The position numbers were made by a program, and so were the translations under genes. This document shows positions 62,269-62,946 of a DNA stretch of 62,946 bases, piece by piece. The notes below the pieces were generated by a model. That model was not told the DNA's origin. It ran no database searches and saw nothing but the letters and a program-made list of their open reading frames with translations. Source of the stretch: Planctomycetota bacterium (lineage in GTDB: Bacteria; Planctomycetota; UBA1135; GCA-002748355); NCBI GenBank assembly GCA_002748355.1, contig PDSF01000047.1, positions 1-62,946 of the forward strand, written 5' to 3'. Each line of letters opens with the position of its first letter. The stretch's first letter is position 1.

Positions 62269-62862
62269 ATGGCAAGAGCAGCACTCACCTTCCTGAAGGC
62301 CTTCCTCCGCAACCCGAGCCAAATCGGAGCCATCGCTCCAAGCTCGAAAAAGCTGGCCCGCGCAATGGTTCAGGGCATCGACCTGGGGCCCGAGGAACTA
62401 CTGGTGGAATTCGGTCCGGGAACAGGGGCATTCACCGCCGTCATCGCCGAGCTGCTGCCGCAGCCCGGTCAGTATCTCGGAATCGAGCGCAGCACTCCGT
62501 TCGTAACGTTCTTAGAGAAGCGCTTCCCCGAACTCACCTTTGCCAACGACTCAGCCGAAGCATTGCCACGCTTGATCCAGAAGGGGCAAAGGGTGAGGGC
62601 CGTGGTTTCTGGGCTGCCATTCGCCAGCCTTCCAGGCCATGTCCAGGACGGGGTACTCCAGGCTCTGGAGGAAGCTCTTCCGACAGGGGCACAGTTCCGC
62701 ACCTTCCAGTATGCGCACGCCTACCTCCTGCCGCAGGCGCGACGCTTTCGTCGATTGATGGATCAGCATTTTGGCCCACATGAGGAGCGCAGAATCGTCT
62801 TCCAGAATCTGCCGCCAGCCTGGGTCTTGAGCTGGCGGCGCCGACCACTAGACCTGAAATAA
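62269..62862 (+). CDS. PmtA/KsgA-like SAM-dependent methyltransferase
   Basis: 197 residues from the ATG at 62269. LKAFLRNPSQIGAIAPSSKK then LLVEFGPGTGAFTAVIAE (SAM motif I) and GLPFASLPG (motif IV, in the position of the NPPY/NLPY of KsgA) match small phospholipid N-methyltransferases of the PmtA type, as well as rRNA dimethylase-like enzymes. IGAIAPSS is typical of PmtA. It would make mono- or dimethyl-phosphatidylethanolamine, but family assignment alone supports this. Confidence 0.8.
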   Translation: MARAALTFLKAFLRNPSQIGAIAPSSKKLARAMVQGIDLGPEELLVEFGPGTGAFTAVIAELLPQPGQYLGIERSTPFVTFLEKRFPELTFANDSAEALPRLIQKGQRVRAVVSGLPFASLPGHVQDGVLQALEEALPTGAQFRTFQYAHAYLLPQARRFRRLMDQHFGPHEERRIVFQNLPPAWVLSWRRRPLDLK

Positions 62863-62875
62863 GCGCAAAAAAGCA

Positions 62876-62944
62876 CTGAGGCCCGCACTCGCTGCGCTAT
62901 GCATGTGTTTACCAACAAAACGCATCGCCAGGAGGGGGCCTCAG
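62876..62944. repeat. 9-bp inverted repeat at the window end
   Basis: CTGAGGCCC at 62876-62884 and its exact reverse complement GGGCCTCAG at 62936-62944, separated by 51 bases, directly after the methyltransferase gene. Could be a structured 3' end or the edge of a mobile element. Confidence 0.35.
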
Positions 62945-62946
62945 GT

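Noticed and set aside
1..62946. CRISPR arrays, tRNA or rRNA genes
   Set aside because: No regularly spaced direct repeats and no tRNA-like T-loop or acceptor pairs were found in the intergenic gaps.

Overview
The window is GC-rich bacterial chromosome (about 60% by eye), densely coded on both strands. The mix of genes (Wza-type outer-membrane export protein, lipoproteins, a PcRGLX/YetA-like protein, a DUF1573-like secreted protein, CBM9-like secreted proteins, a signal peptidase I with a large insertion, a GT22-type mannosyltransferase) fits an uncultured Planctomycetota or a related diderm lineage. This is inference from gene content; there is no rRNA or tRNA here to settle it.

Layout. 1-4.6 kb: a secreted/CBM9-like protein cut by the window edge, a membrane-anchored LptC-like protein, two PilT/GspE-type ATPases (the first with damaged motifs) and a small membrane protein. 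4.6-6.3 kb (minus): an ECF sigma factor translationally coupled to its zinc-binding anti-sigma factor. 6.5-20.4 kb: a surface-polysaccharide region interrupted by prfB. It holds a Wza-like lipoprotein, a GT9 transferase, a Wzx-like flippase, a GT2 transferase, a PssD/PssE (Alg14/Alg13-like) pair, a secreted glycosidase-like lipoprotein, a decayed IS21 istB remnant, a Gfo/Idh/MocA oxidoreductase with an unknown TIM-barrel-like partner, and a GT4 transferase. The 10-16 kb part looks more AT-rich than its surroundings. prfB carries the classic programmed +1 frameshift.

20.6-28.7 kb: a 2-oxoacid dehydrogenase operon on the minus strand (lipA, E1 alpha, E1 beta, E2, a second E1 alpha, E3/lpd), divergent from a TetR regulator. 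Two tandem palindromes lie between lipA and the TetR gene and are likely operators. 28.7-30.3 kb: a CheX-like protein, an RRM protein and a sirB1 pseudogene with an in-frame stop. 30.5-40.9 kb: a secreted fusion of a C45 Ntn hydrolase with an alpha/beta hydrolase, a DUF1573-like protein, a PcRGLX-like protein, a TPR protein, and a kynU-kynB pair. Three copies of a hairpin-containing intergenic repeat occur in this stretch.

40.9-49.9 kb: a secreted subtilase, an XRE regulator, a minus-strand cluster of an SSB-like protein (C-terminal DIPF tip), ligA and a 42-residue membrane peptide overlapping ligA by 4 bases, and three proteins of unknown function. 50.4-54.8 kb: mgtE, lepB and a CBM9/metallo-beta-lactamase-like secreted protein, joined by 4-base overlaps. 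54.8-58.1 kb: a TSUP exporter overlapping a class IV aminotransferase (minus), divergent from purF. 58.1-61.9 kb: a polyprenyl-phosphate-mannose-synthase-like GT2, a GT87-like and a GT22-like membrane transferase, probably one lipid-linked glycosylation operon. The window ends with a PmtA-like methyltransferase.

No wholly new defence or mobile system was recognised. The best candidates for something undescribed are the paired ATPases with one degenerate member, the doubled E1 alpha operon under a TetR with tandem operators, the dispersed hairpin repeat, the C45/hydrolase fusion, the DIPF-tailed protein beside ligA, and the lepB with an inserted beta-sandwich-like domain.
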